Positions 32,204 to 44,591 are shown, counted from the stretch's first letter. The stretch is 64,000 nucleotides of DNA from Nicotiana tabacum (GCF_000715075.1 NC_134095.1:9224722-9288721), one strand, 5' to 3'. Translations and numbers: made by a program. The notes: a model not told the origin generated them from the sequence alone.

Positions 32204-34696
32204 GTTGATTCCTACTAGGACCATCACCGGTTGGAGGGTATGCATGGACTACCGCAAGTTGAATAAAGTGACCCGCAAGGATCACTTTCCATTGCCTTTT
32301 CTTGATCAGATGTTAGATCGACTTGCTGGGCGTGCCTTCTACTGTTTCTTGGATGGGTATTCTGGATACAACCAAATCTTGATTGCTCCAGAAGATCAGG
32401 AGAAGACCGCATTCACTTGTCCATATGGCACCTTTGCCTTTCCTAGGATGCCTTTTGGGTTGTGTAATGCACCGGCTATATTTCAGCGGTGTATGATGAC
32501 CATTTTTACCGATATGGTGGAAGATATTTTAGAGGTGTTCATGGACGACTTTAGTATTGTGGGTGATTTGTTTGAGGAATGTTTGAAAAATCTTGATAGA
32601 GTGTTGGCCCGTTGTGAATAAACCAATCTTGTTCTTAATTGGGAGAAATTCCACTTCATGGTAGGGGAGGACATAGTTCATGGGCATAAAATTTCAAAGC
32701 ATGGTATAAAGGTGGATAAAGCAAAAATTGATGTGATTTCAAGGCTCCCTCCCCTACCTCTGTCAAGGGAGTTAGAAGTTTTCTGGGGCATGCGGGGTTC
32801 TACCGGAGATTTATCAAAGACTTTTCAAAGGTAGTGAACCACTTATGCAAGTTATTGGAAAAAGATTCCAAGTTTGTGTATGATGAGAAATGTATGCAAG
32901 CCTTGGAACTTCTCAAGCACAAGTTGACCACCACTCCTATTATTACCGCACCAAATTGGATATTGCCTTTTGAGCTCATGTGTGATACTAGCGATGTTGC
33001 GGTTGGGGTGGTTTTGGGTCAAAGAGTGAACAAAATATTTCATCCGGTGTACTATACGAGCAAGACAATGAATAATGCTCATGTAAACTACACGGTGACC
33101 GAGAAAGAGCTTTTGGCTATTGTGTCCGCGACGGAGAAATTTTGGCTGTATCTCATGGGTGCCAAGGTCATAGTTCATACTGATCATGCTGCACTCTGGT
33201 ACTTGATGATGAAGAAGGATTCCAAAGCTAGACTGATGCGATGGGTCTTGTTACTTCAAGAGTTTGATTTGGATATTGTGGACCGGAAGGTTAGTGAAAA
33301 CCAAGTGGCGGACCACTTATCCCGCTTGGAGGAGGAGGAGAGGCCTCGTGATGGCCTAGAGATCAATGATTCATTTCCCAATGAACAACTCCTTTCGGTA
33401 TCGGTGAATGGTATGCCATAGTTTGCGGACGTTGCTAATTTCCTTGTGACTGGTATAATCCCGTGTGAGCTCTCTTCTAACCAAAGGAAGAAGCTCAAAC
33501 GGGATAGTTTGGATTTCTATTGGGATGAGCCGTACTTGTTCAAGATTTGCACGGATGGTGTGATCCGAAGATGTGTCCCGAAGGAGAAGCAATTGAGTAT
33601 CTTAGAGGCTTGTCATTCCTCTCCCTATGGTGGCCATCATGGCGGGGCGAGGACGACTTCAAAAGTTCTTAGTTGTGGGTTTTATTAGCCAACTTTGTAC
33701 AAAGATGCAAGCGAACTTGTGAAGAGGTGTGACGAATGTCAAAGAGCGGGTGGAATTTCGAAGAAAGATGAGATGCCTCTCAATACCATTCTTGAAGTTG
33801 ATATTTTTGATACATGGGGCATTGATTTTATGGGCCCGTTTGTTAGCTCGTGTGGGAACACATATATTCTTGTGGCGGTTGACTATGTTTCAAAGTGGGT
33901 TGAAGCCGTGGCTCTACCTAACAATGAGGCTCGAAGTGTTATTGCGTTTCTCAAGAAGAGCATTTTTACAAGGTTTGGCACTCCTCGTGCAATCATAAGT
34001 GATGTGGGGTCTCATTTTTGTAATAGAGCTTTTGACACTTTGCTTGCAAAGTATGGCGTCAATCACAAAGTTTCTACTCTTTATCATCTTCAAGGGAGTG
34101 GCCAAGTTGAAGTTTCAAACATGGAAATCAAGAGTATATTGTCAAAGACGATCAATGCAAATAGGACCGATTGGTCAAAGAAGTTGGATGATGCTCTATG
34201 GGCTTATAGGACTGCTTACAAGACTCCGATTGGTATGTCTCTGTATCGGTTGGTGTTTGGGAAAGCTTTCCATCTACCGGTTGAGTTAAAGCACAAGGCC
34301 ATGTGGGCTTTGAGGAAGTTGAATCTTGAATGGGATGTGGCAGCAAATCTTCGTGTGGAGCAACTTAATGAACTTTATGAATTCTGATTCCATGCCTACT
34401 CCAGTTCGTCCTTGTACAAGGACAATATGAAGTAACTTCATGATAAATATGCTCGTGGCAAGGAGTTCAAAGTGGGTGATTTGGTTCTCTTGTTCAACTC
34501 TCAGTTACGTCTGTATCCGGGAAAGCTTAAGTCAAAATGGAGTGGACCTTTTGAAGTGGTATTTGTGACTCCGTTTGGTGAACTTGACTTGAAAAACAAA
34601 AATGGGGAGGTTTTCAGAGTTAATGAGCACAAGGTCAAGCACTACCTGGGCAAGATTGATGACAGCCACGTGGTGGCACTTCTTCATCTAAAATGA
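32148..34696 (+). pseudogene. Athila pol: RT, RNase H, integrase
   Basis: RT: VCMDYRKLNKVTRKDHFPLP, FLDGYSGYNQI and catalytic FMDDFSIV near 32537. A TAA at 32619-32621 and a frameshift near 32750-32834 follow. RNase H runs 32834-33330 ([29 protein letters not shown]). Integrase has the HHCC finger (HSSPYGGHHGGA ... CDECQRAG), the core Asp in WGIDFMGPF, the second in ISDVGSHF and Glu in [11 protein letters not shown], so DDE is kept. Stops: TAG 33419-33421 and 33686-33688, both where Trp is expected; TGA 34385-34387; TAA 34432-34434. The frame from 32834 is otherwise continuous to 34696. Confidence 0.88.
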
Positions 34697-34894
34697 TTTG
34701 ATGGTAACCTGCGTTGTGCCGCGACGTTAAATCAGGCACTTCTTAGAGGCAACCCATGTGTCTTTCTTTTTGTTTTTCTTTGATTCTCTTTTTAGTGTAG
34801 GATTTATTTTTAGACTGACTAGTTGTGAGATGTTGTATGATTGTTTTGATGCAGTGCATGACCAAGTTGAAAAATAATCACTCTCTGAAGTTTG

Positions 34895-35160
34895 CAATGC
34901 GGACCGCACTTCATTTTGTGCGGCCGCAATGGCCTTAGTGCGGGGGCAAAAATTTAATGCGGACCGCAGAGTTGATTGGTCAAAAGTGAGGAGTCTCTGA
35001 AGTTTTCCATCGCGACCGCAATGCATTTTGTGTGGTCCGAGGTGGACCATTGTGGCTGCATTGCATTTCGTGCGGTCCACAGTGGTCATCTCCCCAATGC
35101 TTCATGTTTCTGAGTACCGCGGACCGCGGTGCCATTTTGTGCGGTCCGCGGTGGGTAGGT
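34895..35160. repeat. Palindrome cluster 1 in Athila (TGCGGTCCGCA type)
   Basis: Units such as ATGCGGACCGCACTTCATTT, TTGTGCGGCCGCAATGG, ATGCGGACCGCAGAG, CGCGACCGCAATGCATTTTG, TCGTGCGGTCCACAGTGG and CCGCGGACCGCGGTGCCATT. Pairs of units are joined by CATTTTGTGCGG. The last unit ends about 25 bp before the TATA box. Confidence 0.85.
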
Positions 35161-35183
35161 GAGATGGGTCCTAGGTCCCTTTT

Positions 35184-35192
35184 CTATAAATA
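35184..35192 (+). promoter_or_regulatory. TATA box inside Athila, upstream of env-like ORF
   Basis: CTATAAATA in the context CCCTTTTCTATAAATAGGAC, followed about 35 bp later by a likely start region. It lies outside any LTR, 775 bp before the env-like ATG. Confidence 0.5.
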
Positions 35193-35564
35193 GGACATGA
35201 GGCCCGCAATTTGAACTTTTCGACCTTTTACTCTCAAAAGCTTAAAAATAATTGTTCATCACTCATTCTTGCATGAATTTAATTGCTAAGGCTCGTTAAT
35301 CAAGCTTGCATCTCACTTCTAGTAACTTTGATTCCTTCTTAGTTGTTTAATTTTGTCATTTTCTTGTAACTTTTATTTTTCTTAGTTGTTCTTCTTTTTC
35401 TTCCCATTTTTCTTTCGACTCTATAGCATAGGTTTGTTTAATCATGTTTATATTAGGACTAATTAGTTAAAACACTGATTCAACACCTAGGGGATCAATA
35501 ATAGGTGAAAAATTGGACTAAAAACGTGAAAAACTTAAACCCTAGGTTGGTATTACTGCTGGAT

Positions 35565-35870
35565 ACTCACCGCGGAGTGCAGTGGATTTTGTGCGGTCCG
35601 CGGTGCTTTTGTGTGGTCTGCAATGCTGTTTTGTGCGGACCACGGTGGTAAAAGTTCTAAAAGCTGACAATTGAGGACCACGACCAATGGATTTTATGCG
35701 GTTCGCGGTGCCTCAATGCAGACCACAATTCATTTTGTGCGGTCCGCAATGCCTTTAATCAGAGAGTGGGTAGTCTGAACCCCACCTCAGTGCGGACCAC
35801 AGTACATTTTGTGCGGTCCGCAGTATCTTCTTTGCGGCCGCACTTCATTTTGTGCGGTTCGCGATCTGCA
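35565..35870. repeat. Palindrome cluster 2 in Athila
   Basis: The same unit type: CCGCGGAGTGCAGTGGATTT, TTGTGCGGTCCGCGGTGC, TTGTGCGGACCACGGTGG, ATGCGGTTCGCGGTGC, TTGTGCGGTCCGCAATGCC, GTGCGGACCACAGTACATTT and TGCGGCCGCACTTCATTTTG. About ten units in 300 bp. Confidence 0.85.
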
Positions 35871-35919
35871 ACTTTTGAATGTCTGCAATTTTTCTACAAT
35901 GCTTTATTGACTTTTATGA

Positions 35920-35952
35920 TACTAACAAAGTTCAACAATATTCTCTTTGTAG
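35920..35952 (+). promoter_or_regulatory. Branch-point-like motif and 3' splice site before env-like ORF
   Basis: TACTAAC at 35920-35926 and TTCTCTTTGTAG ending at 35952; the spacing of about 25 bases is ideal for a plant 3' splice site. The env-like ATG follows at 35959. Several weak donors lie upstream (for example AG|GTTTGT near 35430), and I cannot decide which is used. Confidence 0.5.
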
Positions 35953-35958
35953 ATCACG

Positions 35959-37705
35959 GTGAAATCACTAGGCAAAGGTGATAAACAATCAAGGAAAGGA
36001 GAGTCCTCCTGGGGAAGGGGACGAGGCATGATAAGATTGACCCCGCAAGCCCACCAAAACATCAAAAACTCCAGGAGGCTCATAAAGGCTGCTGATAGAG
36101 CTATTGACCAATCCAGGAGTGAATATGAGCCTTTACGGGAGGCATCTGACTCAAACTCTGTGTTAGAGTATGTTCCTGACTGGCCGAAGAGGAGCAGATT
36201 GAGGGATACACCTCCGTTCTCTCCCGCTTCCCAAGCATCAGTGCACATATCTTCTGAGTCTTCTGAGGGCTCAGCTGCAGGCAGTGGCAATGAATATTTC
36301 ACCTCACTTACAGCTTCACTATCTGGGAAGGGTCCCATAGAAAAAGAAGGAGAAGAAGTAGGAGGGGGTGAGCCCCAAGTGGGAGGGGTGGAGAGAACCA
36401 GAAATCCGGAGGCATGACAAGACAGATTTGTGAGTGAGGTAGCCTATCACAAGTTCAAAGAGTGGGGCCCGAGAGGAAGCTAATACCTGAGTGAAAATTC
36501 ATCACCCGGGACCTTTTACCTCACAACCCCAATGTCTTGAGAAAGTTCAGACAGAGAGCAGGCTGGGACATGTGGAGGACGCCAATGAGCACCTAGTCAA
36601 GGAGTTCTACACCAATGTTGCCCACATCAAAAAGGTCACTACGGTGACTAAGGTGCGGAACTTAAAAGTGAAATTTGATGGCAAAATAATAAATGATTAT
36701 TTGGGCTTCTCGGAGGAGGATGAGTCATTGTATTTAGAAAAGGTGGCATTGGGTGAGGCTGCTCGTCCTTGGTTAGCAGAGTACTTGGAAATCCCAGGTA
36801 CCACCCCAGATTGGTTGATCGCGGGAGTGAAGATTCTGAGGACCCTGAACTTCGAAGTAAAAGGGTAGGAAACATTTGTGTGTAGCAGGCTAGACCCCAC
36901 CACTCACGAAAACTCACTTCCTATCCCCCGAGCTATATTGGTGGCATCGATCATGGTGGGGTACCCGATCAACATCAGGAATGTGATGTCCCGGGTAATT
37001 ATACGGGTGGTGAACGAAGGTGAAAGATCCTATCCCTTTTCCAATTTCCTAACCATGTACTTTGAGGACCTAGATGTGGAGAAGCGTAGATTTGATGTGA
37101 AAGTGAAAGTAAAGGCACTGTTCTCCTGGTACAACACCAAGGGTCCCGACAACCCCAAGAACCCTAAGGGGAAAGCCACTACTTCAACTGGCCAGTCTGA
37201 AGCCAGTAGTAGTAGTGGCTCCTACTCAGCCTCCTTCCACCACAATAGACATAGCCCCAGAACCATCCAGTTCTACAGCTCTAGAGATCCCCACATCCAC
37301 TGCATATCCCTTGACTACCCACCGCTTGAGCTAGACCCTCGCCAATATCAACAACTGGATGCAGACAGCCACTTCTAAGCTGTCTGTACTATCTACTTCA
37401 GTGGTAGCCCAGTCAGCACCTCCTCCGCCACAGGCCCACAGTCCGTAGAGGACACTCTCAAGGAGCTTCTGGACTACAAGAAGAAGTTCCTAGAGAATTA
37501 GAAATTGATCATGGATGTTGTTGATTCGCATGGAAAGGCATTAAAGGAGCTTGTTAGAGAGGCAAAGAAAATGAGAAGGACTCGTGCTTCAAAGGAGTCG
37601 GTGAAGGAGCTAAGGGTGGAGGTAGATAGGTTGAAGGCAGATCACTTGCCTCTGGATCTGTTGTTGCATGACCCGGCTCCAGCAGTCCAACCCCAGCCAG
37701 AGTAG
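35959..37705 (+). pseudogene. Athila env-like ORF, broken
   Basis: Three pieces. 35959-36417: basic, Ser-rich N-terminus. 36491-37378 (one stop, TAG at 36866-36868): a domain found downstream of pol in Athila and also known as a putative plant transposon protein domain; its sequence includes VRNLKVKFDGKIINDYLGF and MVGYPINIRNVMSRVI. 37505-37705: a Lys/Glu-rich helix likely to form a coiled coil. A frameshift lies near 36420-36490. I see no clear signal peptide or strong membrane helix, so an envelope function is not supported by this copy; the label is by position and family. Confidence 0.65.
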
Positions 37706-39225
37706 GAGTCAGAGAGGCCACCCAAGAGGAAAAGGGTGTTTTTTCCCGTACTAACGATGTTGTCAAAGAGTTGGAGGACCCGTAGGGAGGTTCCTCTAGC
37801 CAGCCCCAGATTCCAGTACAGGCCCAAAACTCAGTCCAGGCCCAGGTCCCAGTGGAGACATAGAGTACAGGGAGTTAGTCACAGGTTCCCGAGCAGATAG
37901 AGGACCCAGGGACCCAGACTCAGGATCCTATGTAGACAGAGGGCCAATAAGGAGTTTCCTTTTCCTCTCTTTCTTATTTTGTGCTTATTTTGGGTAGTTA
38001 GCATTGAGGACAATGCTAGCTTTCATTTGAGGGGTAGCCCTATTTGGATGACTGTATATATAACAATATTTTTTCTTAGCTAAGGTTGTTGTGGGCCCCC
38101 GACTCTGTCTCTTTAGCAATCTCATAGCTTGTGGTGAGAATTTGAATTACAAGTCCAAGTCTCGAGCCACTGGTCTATAACTTGCCCTGAATGTTTGTCT
38201 AGGCGAAATCCTAAGTGTAATTTGACTTAAGATGTGATTATAGGCTCTTCTTGATCCGAATGATATCTTGAATACTTCCATAGCCTACCAATGATAATAT
38301 CCCTAGTCAACCCTTTTGAGCTATAAACCTTTTTTATTTCAAAAACCGCGATACAAGCCTTTACCCGTTCTAAAATACCCTCTCTTGGCACCCGATCTTT
38401 CCTTAGCACAAGGCAAAAGCATAAGTTTGTTTGGGGGGGAGACGAGGAATGCAACAAAGTGGTAAAAGGTACAAAATGAAGAAAAGGAAAGGCAATGAAA
38501 AAGAAAGTCAAAAAGACAAAAAGAATGTTCAATGTAGAAAAGAATGAAGAGATTCAATATAAAGAGATGAAAGGTGTGGAAAGTGAGAGGAGAAAAAAGT
38601 TTGAAATTAACAAGAAAGAGTGACATTTTGTCTCTCTAACCCCTTAGAAAGAAGTTAAAGGACTTAAAAAGTCAAGAGAATGTGTGCCAAAATGAAGCAA
38701 AAGAAGTGCTAAAGGGAAGATGGGAACCTACTTAGACCAAACATTTCCTACCCTGAACCAAAAGCCTTCACTATATCTCCATAAAAGCCCTATATAATCT
38801 TGAGTTGAATGAAACTTACAATAGTGGTAACTCACATAAGGGGCAAGCTTATGGTACTTAGAGCCGGACTTGTAACTTTTCTTTGAGAGAGATGAGTGTA
38901 TTTCCATTTTCCTCGTTCTGAGTGCTACAATCCTAAAGGTGAGGTTTGCTTAGGGAGAGTTGAGGATGTGTGAGTTTGGGTTCCATAATGACCAAAGTAA
39001 TAGAAAGAGTTTCTTTGATGTGTTGAGTCAACTCTTGATGCTCTTGTATCGCACTAAATCCATGGTGTTTAAAAGAGTGAATATTGTTAATGATTCATTT
39101 GAATTAAAGGCAATTGTTAGTCCTAATTGATGCTAGATGAGGTCACTTTAGGTCAGCTGAATTTCCTTGGATTTACTCTTTAGGGGTGGGTCTTATTTTG
39201 TTTACTTGAGGACAAGCAAAAGCTT
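37706..39225 (+). other. Athila 3' non-coding region
   Basis: Contains the phrases GAGGACAATGCTAGCTTTCA (near 38007) and GAGGACAAGCAAAAGCTTAA (near 39209), both typical of the Athila 3' end. AAG/GAAA-rich stretch at 38450-38610. No ORF of interest. Confidence 0.65.
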
Positions 39226-39239
39226 AAGTTTGGGGGAGT
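39226..39239 (+). other. Polypurine tract (Athila)
   Basis: AAGTTTGGGGGAGT directly before the 3' LTR start TGATAACTAGG. Confidence 0.8.
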
Positions 39240-40762
39240 TGATAACTAGGGATTATGATACATTTTACACTCCTTCTTACTTGAGTTTTGATAAAAAATG
39301 TGTACAAAATAGTCCCAAAGGCTTATATGTTGTACTTGTTTGCAGCGTTTGGTCAACAAGGTGACAATTCGTCAAAACCAGCTCAAAAAGGAGTGAAACA
39401 TGCACAAGTACCAAGAACAAGTCCAAGCACAGTACAACAGGTCCAATGCGGCCGCACTCGATTCTATACGGTCCGCAGTGAGGAAGTTAAGAGAGGTGCT
39501 CATTTTAGACACTCAGGCAATACGGCCACAAAGCAGTTTGTACGAACCGCATTGGCTACATCGCGCCGCACTCGATATTGTACGGTCCGCAAAGCTGGAG
39601 TTCAGAGAGTAGGGGATTTTGAGGTTGACACCAATGCGGTCTGCGATCCTTTTTGTGCGGACCGCAACAGAAGCCACTGCGGCCGCAGTGCATTTTGTGC
39701 GGCCCACGGTGGCCAAGTTCAGAGAGCAGAGCTTTAAGCCAAGAAGCCTCAATGTGGCCGCACTCAATTTTGTGCGATCCGCACTACCCCCCGCCGGGGT
39801 ATTTTTGTCCAGAAAATTCGGCCTAGTATAAGTAGTTTCTTTTCCCATTTTTAGGTCATCAGTTGTAATTTAATGCTCAGCTGCGCTCGTGAACAATGTT
39901 CCTTACCTATTTTGAGTAATTTTATAATATTTTTATCCTTGAATCTTCAAGTTTTAGCTTGTAATTAAATATTATAGATTTTTCTTCATCTATTTATCAG
40001 TTTTCTTCCATTATCATGAGTAGCTAGACCCATTAGCTAGGGTTGTGGCTCAACCCTAGTGAGAGTATTTGATGGGTCTTGTATTTTAAGGCTTGAATGT
40101 CTATGGGTGTTTGATATTTGGACTAATTTATGATTTTAATGTTGAATTAGTGGTTGCAAACACTAATTTGTGCCTATTTGACTTGGGTTATTCTTGAGAA
40201 AGAGAACTTGAGTCTAGGAAAATTAGTCCAATAAGGAATTGGGGCGTATTCAAGATATTGATAGCCCCAATTAAAGGGCTGAACCTAGAGATAGTAATAC
40301 CCGACTTGAACCTAAATTGCTTGCACAAATTATCATACCCAATTGGTACTGAGAAAGTCAATTAGGGAAATATCACTCAAACAACCGAGAGGTGTAGAGT
40401 GAGAAGTTTAGTGCATTGGTTATATCGTAGTCCCCAACATGACAACCTAGCCTTAGACTCGAGAATCGCCAAGTATCCACCTAAGTGAAAGTCACTATCC
40501 TAGTGCCTTCTTAACTATTTAGACAACCTTTCAAATATCTTACTCTTAGCATAATTTAGCATCTAAATAGCATAATAATAGAAGTAATCTAAAGACCAAC
40601 TATGATTAGAAGTGCAATTAAGAGCAATTACGCATCTCCAATTTAGATAGGAACTCAATTCTCATTTATAGCTCCCTGTGAAAATCGATCCCGACCTTCT
40701 CGGGTAAAAGTTGCTTCGACCACTCTCGCTACTTTATAGTAGTACTGGGTTGGCTCCGATCA
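39240..40762 (+). repeat. Athila 3' LTR (1523 bp)
   Basis: Start TGATAACTAGGG after the polypurine tract; end GGCTCCGATCA. The length fits Athila LTRs (about 1.5 kb). It contains a palindrome cluster at 39443-39790 and a TATA-like TATAAGTA at 39827-39834. The 3' limit is set by the CA end and by the following sequence being part of another LTR. Confidence 0.75.
39443..39790. repeat. Palindrome cluster 3, Athila LTR
   Basis: Units ATGCGGCCGCACTCGATTCT, ATACGGTCCGCAGTG, TACGGTCCGCAAAGC, TGTGCGGACCGCAACAG, TGCGGCCGCAGTGCATTTTG, TGCGGCCCACGGTGG and TGTGGCCGCACTCAATTTTG. The last unit is about 40 bp upstream of the TATA-like box. Confidence 0.85.
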
Positions 40763-40968
40763 GCGGGCTCGGGAGTTAACTTTTGTTGACTTTTTCAATA
40801 ATGACCTAAATTGAATCTTTGCAATCGTGGGTGATTCCTAAGGCTTATTTTGAATTATTTGGTTGGTAATTTGCTAGATATGTTGGTTCGGAGGTTGGTT
40901 TGAAAGGCAAAGCTGTGATTGAGCTTTGAGTGGTCTTTGAAGCGAGATAAGTGTTGTGTCTAATCTTA
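40763..40968 (+). repeat. Fragment of a D-type Tekay LTR
   Basis: Closely similar to 46495-46700 in the D LTR: GTTGACTTTTTCAATAATGA, GTGGGTGATTCCTAAG, GTAATTTGCTAGATAT and GATTGAGCTTTGAGTGG are shared in order. The match ends near TAATCTTAA. It directly follows the Athila LTR. Confidence 0.8.
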
Positions 40969-41502
40969 ATCATCACGTGTCATTAAAACGTGCAACACAC
41001 GTTCATAGATACTAGTATATATATATAGACACACAAAACAAATAATTGTCTTAATGCTGGCTAATTGAGTCTACGAAAGTTTAACCTTGAACAAAATTCA
41101 ACCAATATTGATATAGAAATCTAAAAAAATCTCTCTATGAGTCAAGTTAGACATACCGAATAACCTGGATTTTCACATCCTTGGGCGCCTTTGATGGTTG
41201 ATTTCTCTTAAATATGTTCTTGATCCAATCACCTTACCAATCTTTAACATGATATTTTTAATACTCAAATGTGTTCTCAAATTCCTCCTCGTCTCATCTC
41301 CTGATCTCCCTCCAACAGGTAATGCAACAATGTTGTCGTAACCAGTAGATTCTCCATCTCTTTAAGGTCAAGAAAGCATGCATATTTATGCACTCACAAC
41401 TAAAATTTTCTGGTTTTCCGTGCGACAAGTTTTTTATGATAAAAAAGAATAGCACACACTCAACCCCTGGAAGCCAAACTATATAAGAAATGTAATTAAT
41501 CT
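40969..41502. other. Non-coding stretch
   Basis: AT-rich sequence, with (TA)7 near 41016-41030. No gene or element recognised. Confidence 0.4.
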
Positions 41503-41507
41503 CATCC

Positions 41508-41598
41508 TGTTATAAATAGAATTTTATTTAAGGTGAATGTCTATATCTTAGAGAGATTTTAGAAATTTTACTTGGTGGCTAAGTCGCTTTTCCCTTAG
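41508..41598 (+). repeat. Copia 5' LTR, truncated
   Basis: Matches the first 90 bp of the 3' LTR up to CTTTTCCC; after that the two diverge. The rest of the LTR, the primer site and the start of gag appear deleted. Confidence 0.75.
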
Positions 41599-41859
41599 AA
41601 ATGAACTTTCTTCATGATTAAATTATAGATTTGAAGTAAGTATTTTTTTTTTATTTTTCTCTTTTAAATTCTTGAAATTCTATAATTTGATTTTAAATAC
41701 AAGCAAAGATAATAATTTTTTATTATAACTCTAATGGAGTTAGTAAGAAATTAAAACCACTTGAAGTGGTAAAATTTCTATGCCTTGTCATGATCAAATT
41801 CATGTATGATTGTGGGCAAAAAATTGAAAACTCGTCCCATTGAATTTGCTCCATTCTCA

Positions 41860-44372
41860 TTCCGTTAAGAGAATGTGATATCAGTATGTGATAAGTCTGA
41901 AAGAAGACAAAATTATTACTATAAATGTATCAATGAATATGGACGTGGCAATAGACGAAATTATAATCGTCATCATTGTGGTAATGAGAATAATAAGGAT
42001 TCTCAAAATAATCCTTCACTTTGTGAAAATAATATTTGTCATCGATTTGACATGAGATTTTGTAAAGCACATATAGATGATTATGGTCCATTCATGATGT
42101 GAATGTGACAACATCTGATTTATGAATACATATTCAATTTTGGAAGAATATGAATGTGCTAGTGGTAGTGAATATACCATACTCACCTCTAGAAGGAGGT
42201 TTGAAATGATATAAGAAAATAATATCATTATTATGGCATAAATGGTCATTGTTCATGTACTTATTGTACGCAAAATATTTTGGCATTGTGATTATTAAAG
42301 ACAACGGTAATGCAAGAAACAGATCTTGCATATATTTTGACCATAACCATAATGGTATAACTTCCTTCTTCAAAAAGATATTTACCATATGGATGTTGAT
42401 GAATATGTGGTATTACAAAATTAATTGAGAACTCTGCGAGAGCCAATTATACTATTTTGGAGAAACACAATTGATTACCAATAAGGTATTGTGTTGTAGT
42501 AAGTCTCAAAGAAACTTATTCAGTTTCCAAAGTATACGCGAAGGCGGTTGATTATATTGAAATATAAATAAAGGAAAGATTTAATATCTTCTATTACTAC
42601 AACTTGTAGTGTGGTAATATGTATGTGAAAAGCTACCCGCTTTATTCTCCAATTTATACTACATAAATAAAAGAATGCAACAATAAAGTAGAAGTCTATT
42701 GATAAAAAAACCCATATCATAATAAACTTGAAGTTTATTGATAATTGCACACGTCATGGTGTAAACTTGAAGTTTATCAATTTTGATAGTTTATCCAGTT
42801 GGTATAATATATTTAGCCATGATGTGCAAAAATAAAAGAGAATTCATATGGATAAATATTAAAGAACTAGAAAGTTCTTTACGAATTCTCTAATGTTGCT
42901 TGTTCTCATTAATTAATAGATCAACTAAAATTAGGATTGAATCCTACTACATGTGCAATTAGTATTAACCCGCAACCTTGTATTTGCGAGGTAACTTGCT
43001 CAATAATTTAATTTAGAGCATATTCCAGATTTTCTATTCAAGAAGTTCATCTTGATAAGTTGGTTTACATCACAGTTGGTTTAGCAAAATGATATATTGA
43101 GTGCCTCCACTTAATAGCTAAATTATTACTTATAAGAACAAAGTTATCTATATCCATTTAATATACGTTATATACGAAAGTATATTACATTCTCCCCTCA
43201 CAAGTGGTTCAGAGTCAGGAACCAAATAATTCCATCTTATTATTATTGATGTGCAATGTATATTTTGATTAACATCATAACGCACAAAGATGAGTTCTCA
43301 AAGTTGAGGAAATAAGTTAGTTTTTCTAACATGAGAGGAAAACATGATAAATAGTTGAGAAAAAGTTACGCATAATGAATTATCATTTGTACATCTAGAT
43401 CCTCGTATAAAATAAAAGGATAATTCATTTGCAATATATTGTAAAGTATGCGAGATGCATTTGCTGACCCAAAGAAAGTAACTATATTCTCATTGCAAAT
43501 GCTCATATTAAATCCTAGAAGGACAAAGTCTATGGTACACTTAAAGCATATAGACAAATAGATTTAAAATAAACTTGTTGATAAAGAAGATGAGCAAATG
43601 ATCAAAATGATCATAATAAAAGAGGCAAGTGATCTAGAAGATCACATGACATAACACTTCATAAAATCTCATGAGAGATTCAGGTACCTGAATATATGAA
43701 TGAAGAGATCTCTATGTTATGTTTATATGAAAAATAAGGATGTTGGAACCGATATAAAATATTCGTCGATGACATCTATCATAGAGCTAAGTATAGATGA
43801 GGATCTTAAGGTTGTCAAGACATACACAAAAATATTGGCCAAATAGACGATACACAATTCAAATAGAATTGGTTTCATATGAAAGACATGTTTTGGACCT
43901 GCAGTTCAAACACTTGAAAGTATAAAGTCAATGGTATGTGCAATCAGTTTTCGATATCTTATATGTCTAGCATGACATGAAAATTTGATATGCATCTAAA
44001 GTCTATTATATGGCTTATATGACTTAACTTATATGACAATCCTAGAAGGATTTAAATCACTTGAAGCATATACAATTCTTGGTCCCGTAGTACCATATGA
44101 TAAGTGTAATTTGTGCATATATGTATCTTGCTATAACTATAAGCATGATAATACGATAGCGGGAATTTTTGCCTCTATGGAGATATTGAAAAGGTTATTC
44201 CACGACATTATATGAAGAGATTACATATATACAAGAATGGTGATTTCAAGGTGCAACATATTCATTCAAGTGATAATATGGCTGATTTGTTCCCCAAATC
44301 TCTACCGATGTCAATCTTCAAGAAGCTAGTTTACAAGATTGAGATGCGAAAGCTCAAAGATGTGAATTGATG
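41860..44372 (+). pseudogene. Copia gag-pol remnant
   Basis: Readable pieces: CDKSERRQNYYYKC with HHCGNENNKD near 41880-42000 (worn gag end with an unclear knuckle) and the C-terminal RNase H piece HSSDNMADLFPKSLPMSIFK near 44262-44330, ending VNstop at about 44370, which is typical of copia. Between them no frame stays open for more than about 75 codons. It is a dead copy. Confidence 0.6.
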
Positions 44373-44591
44373 TTCTCATCAGTGGGAGTTAATACGCGTT
44401 GTACTCTTTTTTCCTTACAAGGTTTTCTCCCATTGGGTTTTTCTTGTAAGGTTTTTAACGAGGCAACCAAAAGGCATATTGTTAGATATGTGTACTCTTT
44501 TTCCTTCTCTAGATTTCTTTCTCACTGGGTATTATTTTAGTTAAGGTTTTAACGAGGCACATTATCTGTTGAATAGACATTCAAGGGGGAG

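Larger units (their letters stand above)
34697..35940 (+). other. Athila pol-env intergenic region, promoter-like
   Basis: 1.24 kb without coding sequence between pol and the env-like ORF. It holds two palindrome clusters (34895-35160, 35565-35870), a TATA box at 35184-35192 between them, a CT-rich stretch at 35330-35420, and a branch-point-like TACTAAC at 35920-35926 shortly before an acceptor. This layout suggests separate or spliced expression of the downstream ORF. Confidence 0.6.
32146..40762 (+). mobile_element. Athila-type LTR retrotransposon, 5' part missing
   Basis: Order: RT, RNase H, integrase, long intergenic region, env-like ORF, 3' region, polypurine tract, 3' LTR. The 5' LTR, gag, protease and the very start of RT are absent, because the element begins at a junction with a hAT transposon. 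RT and integrase sequence and the downstream env-like gene place it in Athila. The 3' LTR abuts a fragment of a D-type Tekay LTR, which was probably its insertion target. Confidence 0.85.

Noticed and set aside
34895..35160. Palindrome clusters considered as NotI/SacII-rich CpG island or as a host gene promoter
   Set aside because: The units recur inside Athila and Tekay LTRs with the same linker, so they belong to the elements.
36491..37378. Env-like ORF as a functional envelope glycoprotein
   Set aside because: No signal peptide or membrane helix is clear, and stops and a frameshift break it; only the Athila-typical domain is supported.
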